Assembly (NCBI GenBank): GCA_030549495.1
Contig: JAUIRK010000934.1
Coordinates: 372,001 to 436,000, forward strand
Reading direction: 5' to 3'
DNA length: 64,000 bases
DNA from: Nectonema munidae
Taxonomy: Eukaryota > Nematomorpha > Nectonematoida > Nectonematidae
Every line of letters begins with the position of its first letter. Position 1 is the first letter of the stretch. This document shows, one piece after another, positions 33,495 to 44,545 of this stretch. The translations under genes and the position numbers were made by a program. A model generated the notes under the pieces. The model saw only the letters and a list, made by a program, of their open reading frames with translations, did not search any database and was not told where the DNA came from.

Positions 33495-33625
33495 CCCATT
33501 TAAGACCAAGCAAAGCAGACGATATCTAAAAAAAACGCAGACGATTTATATTCAAAGTCATTGAAAAAAGCAGACGAAGATGAAATTACTTATGTTCCAA
33601 AATAGGAACATTGGTCGTAAATGGG
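33495..33625. mobile_element. piggyBac-type MITE with TTAA on both sides
   Basis: CCCATTTAAGACCAA at the left and TTGGTCGTAAATGGG at the right form inverted repeats, directly flanked by TTAA at 33491-33494 and 33626-33629. Duplicated TTAA plus a CCC start is the piggyBac signature. It is 131 bp long and internally carries AGCAGACGA repeats and a TCATTGAAAAAAG core shared with older copies elsewhere in the window. Confidence 0.85.
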
Positions 33626-33629
33626 TTAA

Positions 33630-34639
33630 CTTGGTTTAAACCTTCCCGGTCTATTCAAGAGTGCTTTGCGCATACTTTACAGTATGTGAGCATTGACCTC
33701 GTCAGATTGAGATCACTTTGATCAAAAAAATTCCATGTTAAGATATTTTTTGATTTTTATAATGAAAGCATAAAGGCTTTTTGATTGAAAAAGTGTCTGT
33801 CTATTTTAATCAAATAATATTCTTCTTAAAATTAGGTTTCGTTTATAAAAAGTTCTCATATAAAATTCTTTTATGATCTATTTTGTTATCGAAATTTGGA
33901 CCAAAATTTCTACACCAAAATCAGGAATCAATAAATAATTCTTTTACTAAAAATGACATTGTTACATTCAGCGAACCTGACGTATTTGCTAATTAAATTT
34001 TATTTGACCAGAAAATTGTTTTCAATTTGGCTTTGATTTAAAACTGACAAATTTATTCAACGAAATTTCACAAATCAATGTTTTTTCCTCTATATAAATT
34101 ATACATTTATTCTTCTTCTAAGTATTTGTTATATATTTGAAGGTTAATTTGTTTAAGCTGCCCTATGGTACTTTGATTATCCTTGCATATTGAGATTGTC
34201 TTAGCATTTTCGATAACTTAATTTTGCATTTTTCGTTATCAATGCCTATGTTTTTCATTTGTCAAGGTATTTATTTATTGTTACTTATTACTAATATTAT
34301 AATAGATCTATCAATGAAATTCTGATCAATGAAGTTTCACTAGTAAATAGAAGCTAAAAAGTCTGAAAATGAATTTAAATAAGCAAACATATTTTTCTGT
34401 TGATGGAAAAAGCGGAAAAATAATTGCAGAAATAAAATAATATCATGTCTTTATGGCGGAAAGAAATTCATTTTGCATGTTGATGCCCAAAAATCATTAT
34501 TTAGAATGTTTTATAAAACAAGTGCCCTTAAAACGAAAGCAATTTGATTTATAAATTGGGTTCAACTTTTAGCAAATAACATTTTAATTTGGAATATCTG
34601 AATTATGTTCCGAAAAATGTATGGCCGCCTTCTGTGGCG
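33630..34639. other. AT-rich stretch, nothing recognised
   Basis: No TIR, exon or RNA signal detected on either strand. Confidence 0.5.
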
Positions 34640-34845
34640 AAATAAAAGTTTTCTCAAGGTGGTCCATGTGGAGCCGCAAGGAGTTCAAAATATCTTTAGA
34701 GGAGCCCATTAGAAGAATACTTTTAATTGGGGGTACATCAAATTTTGCAAAAGGTTAATATTAAAAAAAAATATCATTTAAATGTTTGATAAAAATTTTA
34801 ATTTTGCTGAGAAAGAGTTTTGAAATTGGAAAAAAAAGAATATAT
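34640..34845 (+). repeat. Dispersed repeat with hAT-like end, copy 1
   Basis: TTTTCTCAAGGTGGTCCATG, then GGAGCCGCAAGGAGT, then a GTACATCAAATTTT block and a GAGAAAGAGTTTTGAAATTG block follow in the same order as on the minus strand of 48905-49108. The first block resembles the TTTCTCAAC-TGGTCC ends of some hAT elements. Confidence 0.7.
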
Positions 34846-35390
34846 CAAGATAAGGAGCTCAGCTATATGTGACTGCTTTTGCATCTTTGTATCTTGTTGA
34901 ATGAAGTTTGATAATAAGGATGATTAAAGTCTCATTTATTTCCATTATTTATTTTATAGCGTTCAGTCTTGTTCTTTATCTACATTCAAAAAGTCCAAAC
35001 TGACTTAATGTTATTGCTATTAAAGAGATTTAACATGCTCATTGACTTGTTTGGAAACTGGCACATCAAATTTTGCATTGAAGCATCAAGTTCACGTTTC
35101 ACACTAAATATCCTTTTCAATTCTATTTACCTTTTTTCGATCTATTTTTTTCTTTTTTTTTAGAATAGAATTGAAATAGATAAAATAGAATCGAAAAAAG
35201 TTGAAACAGAATCAAAAAAGTATTGAAAAAGTCACATAAATAGATGAGATAGAAGAAGAAGTTGGAAGAGGATATAAAAAAAAGCAGGTACTTACAAAAA
35301 AATGCAAAAATAAGCAGAAAAGGTATATTTGGCAAAGAAGCATTTTAAGGAATCACAAAAAGCGCAAGGATGAGGGAGAGAGATGTTGAT
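34846..35390. other. AT-rich stretch with a loose inverted repeat
   Basis: 35115-35200 holds CAATTCTATTTA and TTTTTTCGAT facing GAATAGAATTGAAATAG and AATCGAAAAAAG, a loose palindrome. The CAATTCTATTT motif recalls the TIR family at 36187 and 40823. Nothing else is seen. Confidence 0.35.
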
Positions 35391-35800
35391 TTAAGGAGTT
35401 GGCGGTTTTGCAGGGAGCGTCTTCGCACTTGTGAAAGAGAGCGAGTTTTCTCCGCTTTCAAGACTTTGAAGTAAAACGCACGTCTCTAAAAGAAAATGTT
35501 GAAAACTTGCGTTCTTCTTCCCCCAAAAACAATGGCGTGCATTGTTGTGCGCTCGGAGATAAAAGTGGTCAATATTCGTTGGCATCAACAGATCCTTTAT
35601 GCTTTCACTATTCAAAGGTGAATGCGATATATTCGCGGTCACTCCTATAACAAAGGAATACACGGTGGCTTCTTTCGCGATCAAATCTTCGCCATCACGC
35701 ATAGGATGTGCTGTGCACACTTGCATTCACTCTTGGAACAAGGTCAGCAAACGTGGTAGCCACACTTTCTCAAACCTTTTGCCACTCAGTTCATAGAGCT
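35391..35800 (-). other. Possible vWA-domain exon or relic
   Basis: The composition is markedly less AT-rich. A strong acceptor (TTTGTCTTTATTTCGCAG) on the minus strand near 35801 opens a frame starting LYELSGKRFEKVWLPRLL. After one TGA it continues 111 codons, including DGEDLIAKEATVYSFVIGVT, NSESIKDLL and NIDHFYLRAHN. This resembles the end of a von Willebrand A domain (DG...D...A..L...V..F.IGV......L..I....HF). It lies upstream of the ZP exons on the same strand; CUT-6-like nematode proteins combine vWA and ZP. The stop codon, the lack of a clear donor and the missing MIDAS start make this tentative. Confidence 0.3.
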
Positions 35801-36186
35801 CTGCGAAATAAAGACAAACATTTCCTTCTCAACGCACCCCTAAAAAACGATAATTCAAAGAAACACCACTTACTTAAAAACAATGTATCTTCTTTCCATG
35901 GGATCCTTAGGTTTGGCTTTTCGGTTTGATGTTTCTGAAACTTCTTCTGATATCACCACCCCCACATTATCTACACGCTTTCGTTCATAAATATAGGATG
36001 TTATTTACTTACAGCGCTAAATCCATCATTTTATATAACTTTCATATAAATTGTACAAAATATTTCTTTGTTTTGCCAAAGGAAAAAATGAATATCTATC
36101 ACTATTCTTTTTCGTAAATATTCAGAGCAGCTCTAAAATTTTCGAGAAGCACTGTTTTAGAGGAAGGTGTTTAGAGGAGAAAATTT

Positions 36187-36484
36187 GCAATTCTATTTTG
36201 CCTTTTTGCACTTCTATTTGAATTTAATTTTTTGATTTTGTTCTGTTTATATTGTTTTGATGTGTCATTTTTATTTAACTTTTTTTAAAAAAATATTTTA
36301 TCATTACATTCAGTTTAAATTTTCTAAATTTTTGGACAAAGAATTATAAGTTAAATTATTATTAAACATTTTTATTATTTTTAAAAAATTTTTTATTTTT
36401 CATTTATTTTTTTAATTATTGAATTTGCCACTTTAATTTAGCAAACTTTAATTAGCAAAAAGACAAAATAGAACTAAAAATTGT
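36187..36484. mobile_element. TIR element (CAATTCTATTTTG ends), copy 1
   Basis: The left GCAATTCTATTTTGCCTTTT and the right AGCAAAAAGACAAAATAGAA form inverted ends of a 298-bp element. Blocks just inside (TTTTTTGATTTTGTTCTGTT, then GTGTCATTTTTA) match copy 2 at 40823-41255. No coding capacity. Confidence 0.75.
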
Positions 36485-36554
36485 ATTTTATATATATATA
36501 CACTAAGCAGCCCTAACTTGTTTATCCGTTCTCTAATAAACTTTTTTTTTTGAT

Positions 36555-36840
36555 ATTCGATACATGCCCTGCCTCAACGATATCAACGCGTGTTAAAATT
36601 CTTCGATAATGCTGTTCATGATTCAGAAACAGATTGTTCGCAGGTGAGATAAATCTCTCTGCATACTAGATGGATTTGTTCTATGTCCCATCAATCTAAT
36701 GTAGAAGACAACATTCAGTCAGAGAACACTCCAGTCAAACTTCTACAGACCAAACTCTCAACGCCTATAGTTCACATGAATACTCCTTGCGATACCTATC
36801 CATACATTCCCACTCCAAATATTGTTTCGCTTCTTTGAAA
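36555..36840 (+). other. Coding-like island, unassigned
   Basis: One plus frame gives HALPQRYQRVLKFFDNAVHD then SETDCSQ, ending at a good donor CAG|GTGAGA. The same frame after one stop reads SMSHQSNVEDNIQSENTPVK then HMNTPCDTYPYIPTPNIVSL and a TGA. Amino-acid composition is balanced, unlike the AT-driven frames nearby. No family recognised; it may be one or two exons or a relic. Confidence 0.25.
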
Positions 36841-38169
36841 TTTTTCAACATCATCAAGTTGTTGTTATCGTATAGGCAGTAAAAAAGCCCACACTTCAAA
36901 ATAAATATATTCTATTTAAAAAGAAATTCCTAATAAATTAATAGTAAAGCTAACGATGAATATAGTAAAATCAAATTTCACTACTTTAATTTACTGGGTG
37001 AAATAGTTAAATTACTATTTTATTTTCATCTGCGCTATTCTAAGTAAATTTTTTCTTCTGGACGATGAACAGCATCTACGAAAATGAAATTTATACTCCT
37101 TTCTTTTGAAAATAGGAATTGGGTAAAGATTTAATTTATCCGAAACTAATTCTATTTCCTCATAAAATACTATGAGAAAAAAATCAACCTAAAAATGAAA
37201 AAAACCAGTAATTTAAATTAAGAAAATTTCATTATAATATTTTTAATATTTAGCGATTCAATCCGAACTTGTGTTCTTTGTAGCGATTTCCGACCCAAAA
37301 GTTCTCTTCAAAAACACATCTTACTTTTCCTTTTATGATTATTATTATTATTATTGTCAAGAATAAGTAAAAAAACAAATAGATAAATGTTCAAAATGTC
37401 AAAAGTTTTATTATTTTCTTCCTTTATTTGGGTTGAAATAACCAATGAGCTTATTTAATTTATTTTTAAATTTAATAAAATAGGATAAAATACACCATTA
37501 TGAGGTAAATAGTTAGAAGAATTTTTATACCATATGTTTTCAATTTGTGGAGCGGATGATAAAATAATACAAAGGATATGCAGATATTTTTTTTCCTCGT
37601 GATACTCTTTTCGTATCCAAATAACGATGCACGCTCCTCAATATGCTGGCTCAGTAATAGTTGACCAATCACTTTCCTTTACAAGGTGTCAAATTCATAT
37701 CGCTATTCGTAACGATTATTATTGACGTGCGATATATCAAATTCTTACTAACATTCTACACTATTATCGTCTTTGGAATTGTTCCTGATGGACAAACGTG
37801 AACATGGGACTCAAATAGCGTCTAATCTAAAGGGTATCGAAATATATTTGAATCCTATTTGCGGTTAAAAATATTTTTACAGAGACAATTATACAGGAAA
37901 TGTTCATATGGTTTTGTACATTCAATGTTATGGTTACACGTTGGTTAATTAATTAGTTTGGTAATTAATTTATTATTAGAATTAACATTTTGTAGTTTTT
38001 TTTAAGCTTTGTGTCTTAATATTTAAGTGCTTAGGTTAAAAAATGACATTTTAGAATTTCTATATATTGATTTGTTATGCATGGTTACTCTCTTGAATGT
38101 AAAAGTAATAAATGGTTAATATAGTATTATTAGTTAAAGATATCTCTTCTTTATTTCTTTAAAAATTGG
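36841..38169. other. AT-rich stretch, nothing recognised
   Basis: An (ATT)n tract lies at 37337-37355. No exon, TIR or RNA signal found. Confidence 0.5.
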
Positions 38170-39240
38170 CAAACGTTCTCAAAAAACCTTTGACAACTCT
38201 GTTTAATAAATCATTGAAAGAATGTGAATTTCTTGATGATTGAAAATTGAGCTTTATAACTCCAGTTTATAAAAAAGGAGACAGGAAACTGCTATCAAAC
38301 TACAGACCTATTTCCCTGAACTCTGCAGTTTTGACTTTCTCCCAAGATAGAAGTTTCTGTTTAAAATGTTTGAGTCAATTATTATAAAAGATAAAAATAT
38401 TAATCATCCTGTAAATAACAAACATATATACTTAATCTAATTTTCCAATGAAGTAACTCTATCATTGAATAAAAATGGAACCAATAATGTAAAATCAAGC
38501 CCATGCTGTAATTGTTAGTGGAATACCACAAGGTTCTGAATTAGGATTTCGGATGCACGTTCAAAAATGTATCTTTACAAAACTCTTTCTATGTATGGGC
38601 TATATATACAATCGGATTTGGGCTTTTTAAACAAGTGGCAATGACCTCAAATCGCCAAATTTAATAATGAAAACAGAATAATCTAAGATTGATGATAATA
38701 ATCGATTTAAAGTTTTATTTTAATACATATGTTCCAACTGTTGTGAAAAAAGCATATTCTACCTCCAAGATACATATATGTTGAAAAACACCTTCGTATT
38801 ATTGAATTTTGATATCGCTGTCTACTTTTAAAGTATTTGATATGACCGATTCTTGAATTATTAAACGTGATTGGCTGTTATTTTGTAAGCAATTTGAAGA
38901 AAATTGAAAAAGTTTAAAAGAATTTTAATAAAAGTTTGCTTGATATATGAGTGATGTTTCATGCTCACAGACAATGAGATTATTGAACTTACCTTCACTT
39001 TACTACAAAATAAAAGAAATGAAATGATCACCATCTTCAACAGTATAAAGAATAATATGATAATAGAAGAAGATGTTTTGCCTGAGTTTTCTGCAAGAAT
39101 TTCTTGATCCCATTGTTATAAGTTTAAATCTGAAAGTTTTCCAAACAACTATATTCTTTTCCGGGAAAAGTATAGTTAATTCTCTCACAATCAATGATTT
39201 CAAGGATAAGCTTGATATATTTTTGCAGTATAGAAGATTT
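38170..39240 (+). mobile_element. Jockey/CR1-like LINE remnant, heavily decayed
   Basis: The plus strand shows the RT block ITPVYKKGDRKLLSNYRPIS (38245-38320) and VSGIPQGSELGF (about 38515-38550), the latter corresponding to SGVPQGS.LGP. Near the 3' end NNYIFFSGKSIVNSLTINDF then KDKLDIFLQ resembles the FK..LD tail of such LINEs. Large parts between are lost or unreadable, and the frame changes repeatedly. Confidence 0.65.
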
Positions 39241-40822
39241 TAATTTATTACTTGTTAGCTTTAACATTTAAATTTTACAGACATTGACCTATATTTTGAT
39301 TATATAAATGTGTTATGTTTGGTTAATAACATTTAAATTTCAACTATAATTAATTTTTTTGAAATAAGTGTATTCTTTCATTGAATTATCGAGAAAAGAT
39401 AAATTAGGAATCCTATAGAATATTAAGTCAAGTTCTGCTTTTAAACATTTTAATTTTCAACTATATAGCAATTTTTTTTAAATGACACTGTAAAATGGTA
39501 TTCTGAGAGTGATTCTAAAATGCGAAAAGAACAAATCAGCAATCCGCTTATCTTAGAATCTTTTATCTTATCTTACTAAATGAGTCTAAGTCATTAGCTA
39601 GTAAATGAATTAGTTAGGGAGATAAATATCAAAATTATAAGATCAAAATATTTCGCTAAAATCTAAAATATAATTTATTTCCTTAATTAATAAGATCATA
39701 TCAAAATTGTATTCAAATAAAATGAAACTATTTTAAATTAAGCTTTAATTATGTATGTAAAAACAGTGACGATTTTATGCATAGATTGCCACAATGTTTC
39801 CAACTGGCAATATCTATATGTTCAAACCGTTATAAATGTGAAAAAAGGGTAAAAAATGTGAATTTTAAACATATTTCAAATGTTTACAAAAATATTTACC
39901 ATAAACAAACACTAAAATAAGCAAAATTATTGAAAATTTTATACGATAAAAAAGTCGGAATCATTTGCTTTCATAAGTCAGCTAACTAACCTGCAATTTT
40001 TTTTTAGTTAATATCAAAATGGAATCACGAGGTATCTTTTATTTGTATATGATTCGCCAATTTTCTACAAACTTGGTAAACTTCCCTAATCCCCTTTGTG
40101 TATATAGATATAGGAAGTGTAAACTTTAGTATGGGCGAGTGGGTTAGAGCAAAGGAGCACTAACAAAGTGAATTCCACACCACGACCTGAGAACACACAT
40201 AACACTTAAAGTTGAAGGGTCAACAAAAAAGTAAATATTTAACTACGCTTATATAGGCATAAAAGATGGCATACGGCATATCAAATTATTTCCCTAAACA
40301 CATACGCGCTCTGCGAATATAAAGGGAATGTAATGCAAGCACTTCACAGTTTTGTTCACATTAGAGATATCGATAGCATTGGATATAGAGTGGATATTTA
40401 TGCAGAAACAGTTTCCAAAAGTTTAAAGCATGCTTGAAGGAAACAACCCCAAATTTATAGGCAGTCATTAGGGTAGGATTGTAGAACCAGAGATTTCATG
40501 AGCTCTGTGGAAACTTTCACAGAATTCGCCAAATCACTGCTTCACTTAGGCATTTCATGTAATTCGTAGGAAATTCATAAAATAAATAGAGTGTTATTTT
40601 AGTAATTTAAGCATCAAATTCCACAAGTTAATCCATGAAACACTAGTTAAGTCTAAAATTTGCTAAGTCAAAACCTGAAATATTAAGAGGTTTTTGATTT
40701 CACAATCTTGGTCGAGGAATTTAAAACTCTTAAAAATTCTTTATTTCCCAAAAAAATATGTAGCTAACCAAAATGCAAAATGAATTACTTTCAAATGTGG
40801 GAAAATTTATGTATATACCAGT
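39241..40822. other. AT-rich stretch, nothing firm
   Basis: A tRNA-like run GGGCGAGTGGGTTAGAGC (40134-40151) lacks a B box and was not accepted as a SINE. Otherwise empty. Confidence 0.4.
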
Positions 40823-41255
40823 TTCAATTCTATTTTCTCTTTTTGTAAATCTATTTTGCCTTTTTGCTCTTCTTTTTGTCTTTTTGACCTTCTATTTTGT
40901 CTTTTTATATTTCGATTTTGTCTTTTTGCAATTATATCTGAATTCAATTTTTTGATTTTGTTATGTTCATATTGTATGTGTCATTTTTAATTAAACGCTT
41001 TTTGCGATATTTTAAAATAATTTAAGATATTAAATTCTCTGAATTTTTTCACAACGAATTAGCAATTAAATTATTATTATTATGCACAACTTTTAATATT
41101 TCTCCAATAAATTTTTTATTTTTCTTTATTTTTTAATTAAAAAATGTTTCTCATTAATTTGTAAATATCCTTTTAATAGATTAAATATCATTTCAAAAAC
41201 TACATGTGATTATTTAGTTACAATTTCGAAAAGACAAAATAGAACTAAAAATGGG
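40823..41255. mobile_element. TIR element (CAATTCTATTTTG ends), copy 2, with amplified end
   Basis: The left end repeats the TIR motif CTATTTTG(T/C)CTTTTTG about five to six times in diverged form between 40823 and 40930. It then continues like copy 1 (AATTCAATTTTTTGATTTTG, then GTGTCATTTTTA) and ends CGAAAAGACAAAATAGAACT. So the TIR unit appears to have undergone tandem expansion at one end only. Confidence 0.7.
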
Positions 41256-43520
41256 TATAAAAGATAAGAAATTTGTTTCTGAACAAACAACTGCTTATAC
41301 TTTTTGTATTCGCCTTGAAATTATTTTTAAAGGAAGTTATGCACATGAGTTTTTAATTTTTTTCCCACAACTAAAAACCCAGAAATTAAAAAAAACTTTA
41401 GAAAATTTTTGTTCACACTAATGAATTGGCTTGTCTTACATTTCCTTCTTTTATAGAAGGGAATTCACTTTTGTTTTCATTATTCTTACTGGAAAAGCGT
41501 TGGAAATTTTCAATATTATTTGACAGTATATTGTAAACAGTCAAAAAATTCAATTAATCAAGAATATTTTAACTTATATGCGTTGTTAACATTGTAAAGT
41601 AGCGAGGAAAGAGTCAAAATAAAATAGAAGAAATCAAAACATAAAATTATAGATAATGATTAATTAAAAATTCTTTGAAATGATTTTATTTTGTTCATAT
41701 TTTTTTAAATAATCATAAAATATAAAAAATAATTATATTAGGATAAAAAAATATGGGGTTTTAAAGTATTTTCAAGAAGTTAAATGTTCCCACAACTCTT
41801 TGCATCTTCCTTATGAGATCTTGATTTTCGCTCGAATTTTCCATTTCCAATTTATTGTGAAGTTTGGCAATTTATTTACATTTTATGCAAATGTGAGTAT
41901 ACACAAATTAAATGTTATTTTTATGCAAATGAAAAGCTTTGCAAGTGGTAAAAATGGGTTGATAATGGCATTTCCTTCAATCCGCCAAAGGCTGTTTCAA
42001 GGTAAGCTAATTTGAGGGGAAAAATTCATCGTGTACTCTATTATTTTTCAAGAAAACTTCTCTGCAGGAAGGAGGCATTTTAATAAAGAATTGAAATTTC
42101 ACAACGCAACACTCTTTTCTGCATCTTCACACTGTATTTTGTGCAAAAGCTTCTTACACAACAACAATGATATCCAATAAGGGAGAAGGTGGAGGGGGGA
42201 GAGAAAATACTTTGTTTGAAAAGGGTTTTACATTACATAGATTGAATTTCTATAGCGAATTTTAACCGATGGAATTTTTCATTTTTCTTATGAAAAATTT
42301 AGTTCATAGGAAATGATTTTAAAAATGATATATCTTTTTTAAGAAATCTGTTCAAAATTTTGAAAAGTACATTCTCAATCTTCTTATAGATGTATCAGCT
42401 TTTAATCATCAATAATAATGATTTCATCTGTAAATGTTCACGTCCTCTAAGAATTCCTTTAGGGTGATGTAGCGCCCACTTTCCAAACCAGTGGATTACT
42501 TTTAAGTTAAGATTTTCAAATAAATAAGTTTGACAGAAGTTAGAATAGTCAAATATATCATTATATTCAAGAGAAGACACATACTTTGAAATAATATTTT
42601 TTTTTCATTTATCCTGCAAGAGGAAGAGCATTTATACACTTTACGCATTCTATATTTTTTTATTATAGAACATCTTGAGCTACACGAAAAATGTTTTTAC
42701 TTTCAAGGAATTATGATTCGGTAGAAAGGTTTCCATGTCATTTGAATTTTCCTTTTATATTAAGATATTTCGAAACAATTTTTGGTGATTAAATTATGAG
42801 CAGGAATTTTATCTTAAAATAATCTTTTTAAAGCTTTATCAGTTCTTATTTTTTACTTCGTATATCAGGTCACATTTAAATTTTTTTAGCCTATAACCAA
42901 GTGTTCTATAAACGCATAATTCATCTTTAAAGTTAAAATTTTTTCTTTAAATATAAATTTTTTTTACATTTTTTTACAAAGCAAAACAATCAGTTCAAAT
43001 AAAAGTAATGAAGAATTTATTTTATTTTTTAAATAAATTTGTATCATATTTTTAGTTTTAATTTTCAAAAAGAAGCTGTATTCATTCTCCTAACTTATTT
43101 TGTTATATATGTGGAGAATACACGTTACCTGAAAATCGGAAAAATATTTCTCCTTTTGTCCAAAAAGCCTAGTTAGCATATAGGTGATCAGGAGAAAAGT
43201 TGAGCACCTCTCTGTAAATTATGTACAGAACATTTAAAACAGTGGATAAAAGGGAAAAGAAAAAAAATGAGGTTCGCATTTCCAATGATATGGCGAGAAT
43301 CAAAAAATCATGTAAATCACTGTTACTTTTGTAAAATAAACTTGAAAGGAATAAATCGGAAAAGTAAAAAAGCACTTTGCTACCCTAATCTTGATCTGAA
43401 GAACTTGAAATTCCCATTTTCAATGTTTTGCCTGAAATCGATATAGAAAAATAGTCAAGATTCTTTACATGAAGGTGATCACGAAGATGAAAATCAATCC
43501 ATCAAACGGATTAAATCAAT
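41256..43520. other. AT-rich stretch, nothing firm
   Basis: A plus frame at 41800-42015 ends near a donor-like TTTCAAG|GTAAGC, and a minus frame 42395-42580 has a few protein-like words. Neither has a family match. Confidence 0.35.
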
Positions 43521-43524
43521 TCAT

Positions 43525-44520
43525 CAAACGGAGTTAAATGATTTAGTCGTGATTTAAATTTGCCAAAAATTTCAGTTGAACTGTTAGCTTTCTGGATTGA
43601 AAGAAAAAATCTTTTACAAAAATCTGTTCATAAAACATTTTATCGCAATCGCCATGAAGAGTTTCTTTCCTTTTTTTAAACAAGAAAATAACTTTGTTTT
43701 TTGTTTCGATGTTGTTGGACTCCTTAAACAACTTGGAATTGAAGAGTACAGATCAGAAGAATGGCGTCTCTTTATAGACAGCTTCTAAACGTAGCTTAAA
43801 GTGTGATTTGTTACATAACGGTAACATCTTTGGTTATGTATACCTGTAGGTCATTCTACAACTCTTATTAAGGAAAAATATGAAGAAATAAATATGTGTT
43901 GACTTAAAAGTTATTAATGTATTAATGGGACATCAGCAAGGTTATACTAAATATTCCTGTTTCCTGTGTGTAGAGATCGAGGAAATCATTACATCAAAAA
44001 AAGTTGGGGCCAAGATTAGAAGAAAAAAAAAGCAGATTTTTGCCCAAATTGAAGAAGCATTAGTTAACAAAGAAAAAAAACTTTTTCCTCCTTTACATAT
44101 CAAACTTGGATTGATGAAACAGTTTGTAAAAGTCCTCAATAAGAATCGAGACTGTTTTAAGTACATTTGCAATTTATTTCAAAGCTGAACAAGTGATAAA
44201 CTCAAAGCACGAATTTTTGAAGGTGCTACAGATTCGCTTATACTTTTAAAAGACAAAAAGTTTATAAAAACTATGACTGATGGTGAAGCTTCAGCTTGGT
44301 CAGCGTTTTCGAAGGTTGTAGAAAATTTTCTTGGAAATTACAGAGATAAGAGCTATAAAAGTATTGTAGACAAAGAGAACGCTTTCATCAGGATATCAAG
44401 GAAGGTGGAACGTTGTAATGCTTGCTGATTACTCTTGGTCCCTTAAAAGAGAAGTTGCTCATATTCAGCATGATAAAAGATTTAAAAAAACGCAAATTTT
44501 TACCAAAGTTGCTTTTTTGA
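43525..44520 (+). pseudogene. Decayed copy of a repeated conserved protein family of unknown function
   Basis: Plus-strand pieces in order: ELNDLV, LPKISVELLAFWIERKNLLQ, CFDVVGLLKQLG with EEWRLFIDSF, GHQQGYTKYSCFLC, LFPPLHIKLGLMKQFVKVLN, AWSAFSKVVENFLGNY and VVMLADYSWSLKRE. I recognise this order (EW.LFIDSS, then GQQ.GYTK..CFLC, PPLHIKLGLMK.FVK, AW..F..VV.NFLGN, ML.DYCW.LKR) from a multi-copy family in arthropod and cnidarian genomes with no known function. Its copy number suggests it travels with a mobile element. This copy has several stops and frame changes and lacks a middle block between LFIDSF and GHQQGYTK and another after NFLGNY, so it is a pseudogene. Confidence 0.75.
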
Positions 44521-44545
44521 GAATTTTTTTGTGAATTTTTCTTTT

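Noticed and set aside
40130-40200. tRNA-like GGGCGAGTGGGTTAGAGC as another SINE
   Set aside because: No B box (GGTTCRANNCC) at the right distance and no tail shared with families A or B.
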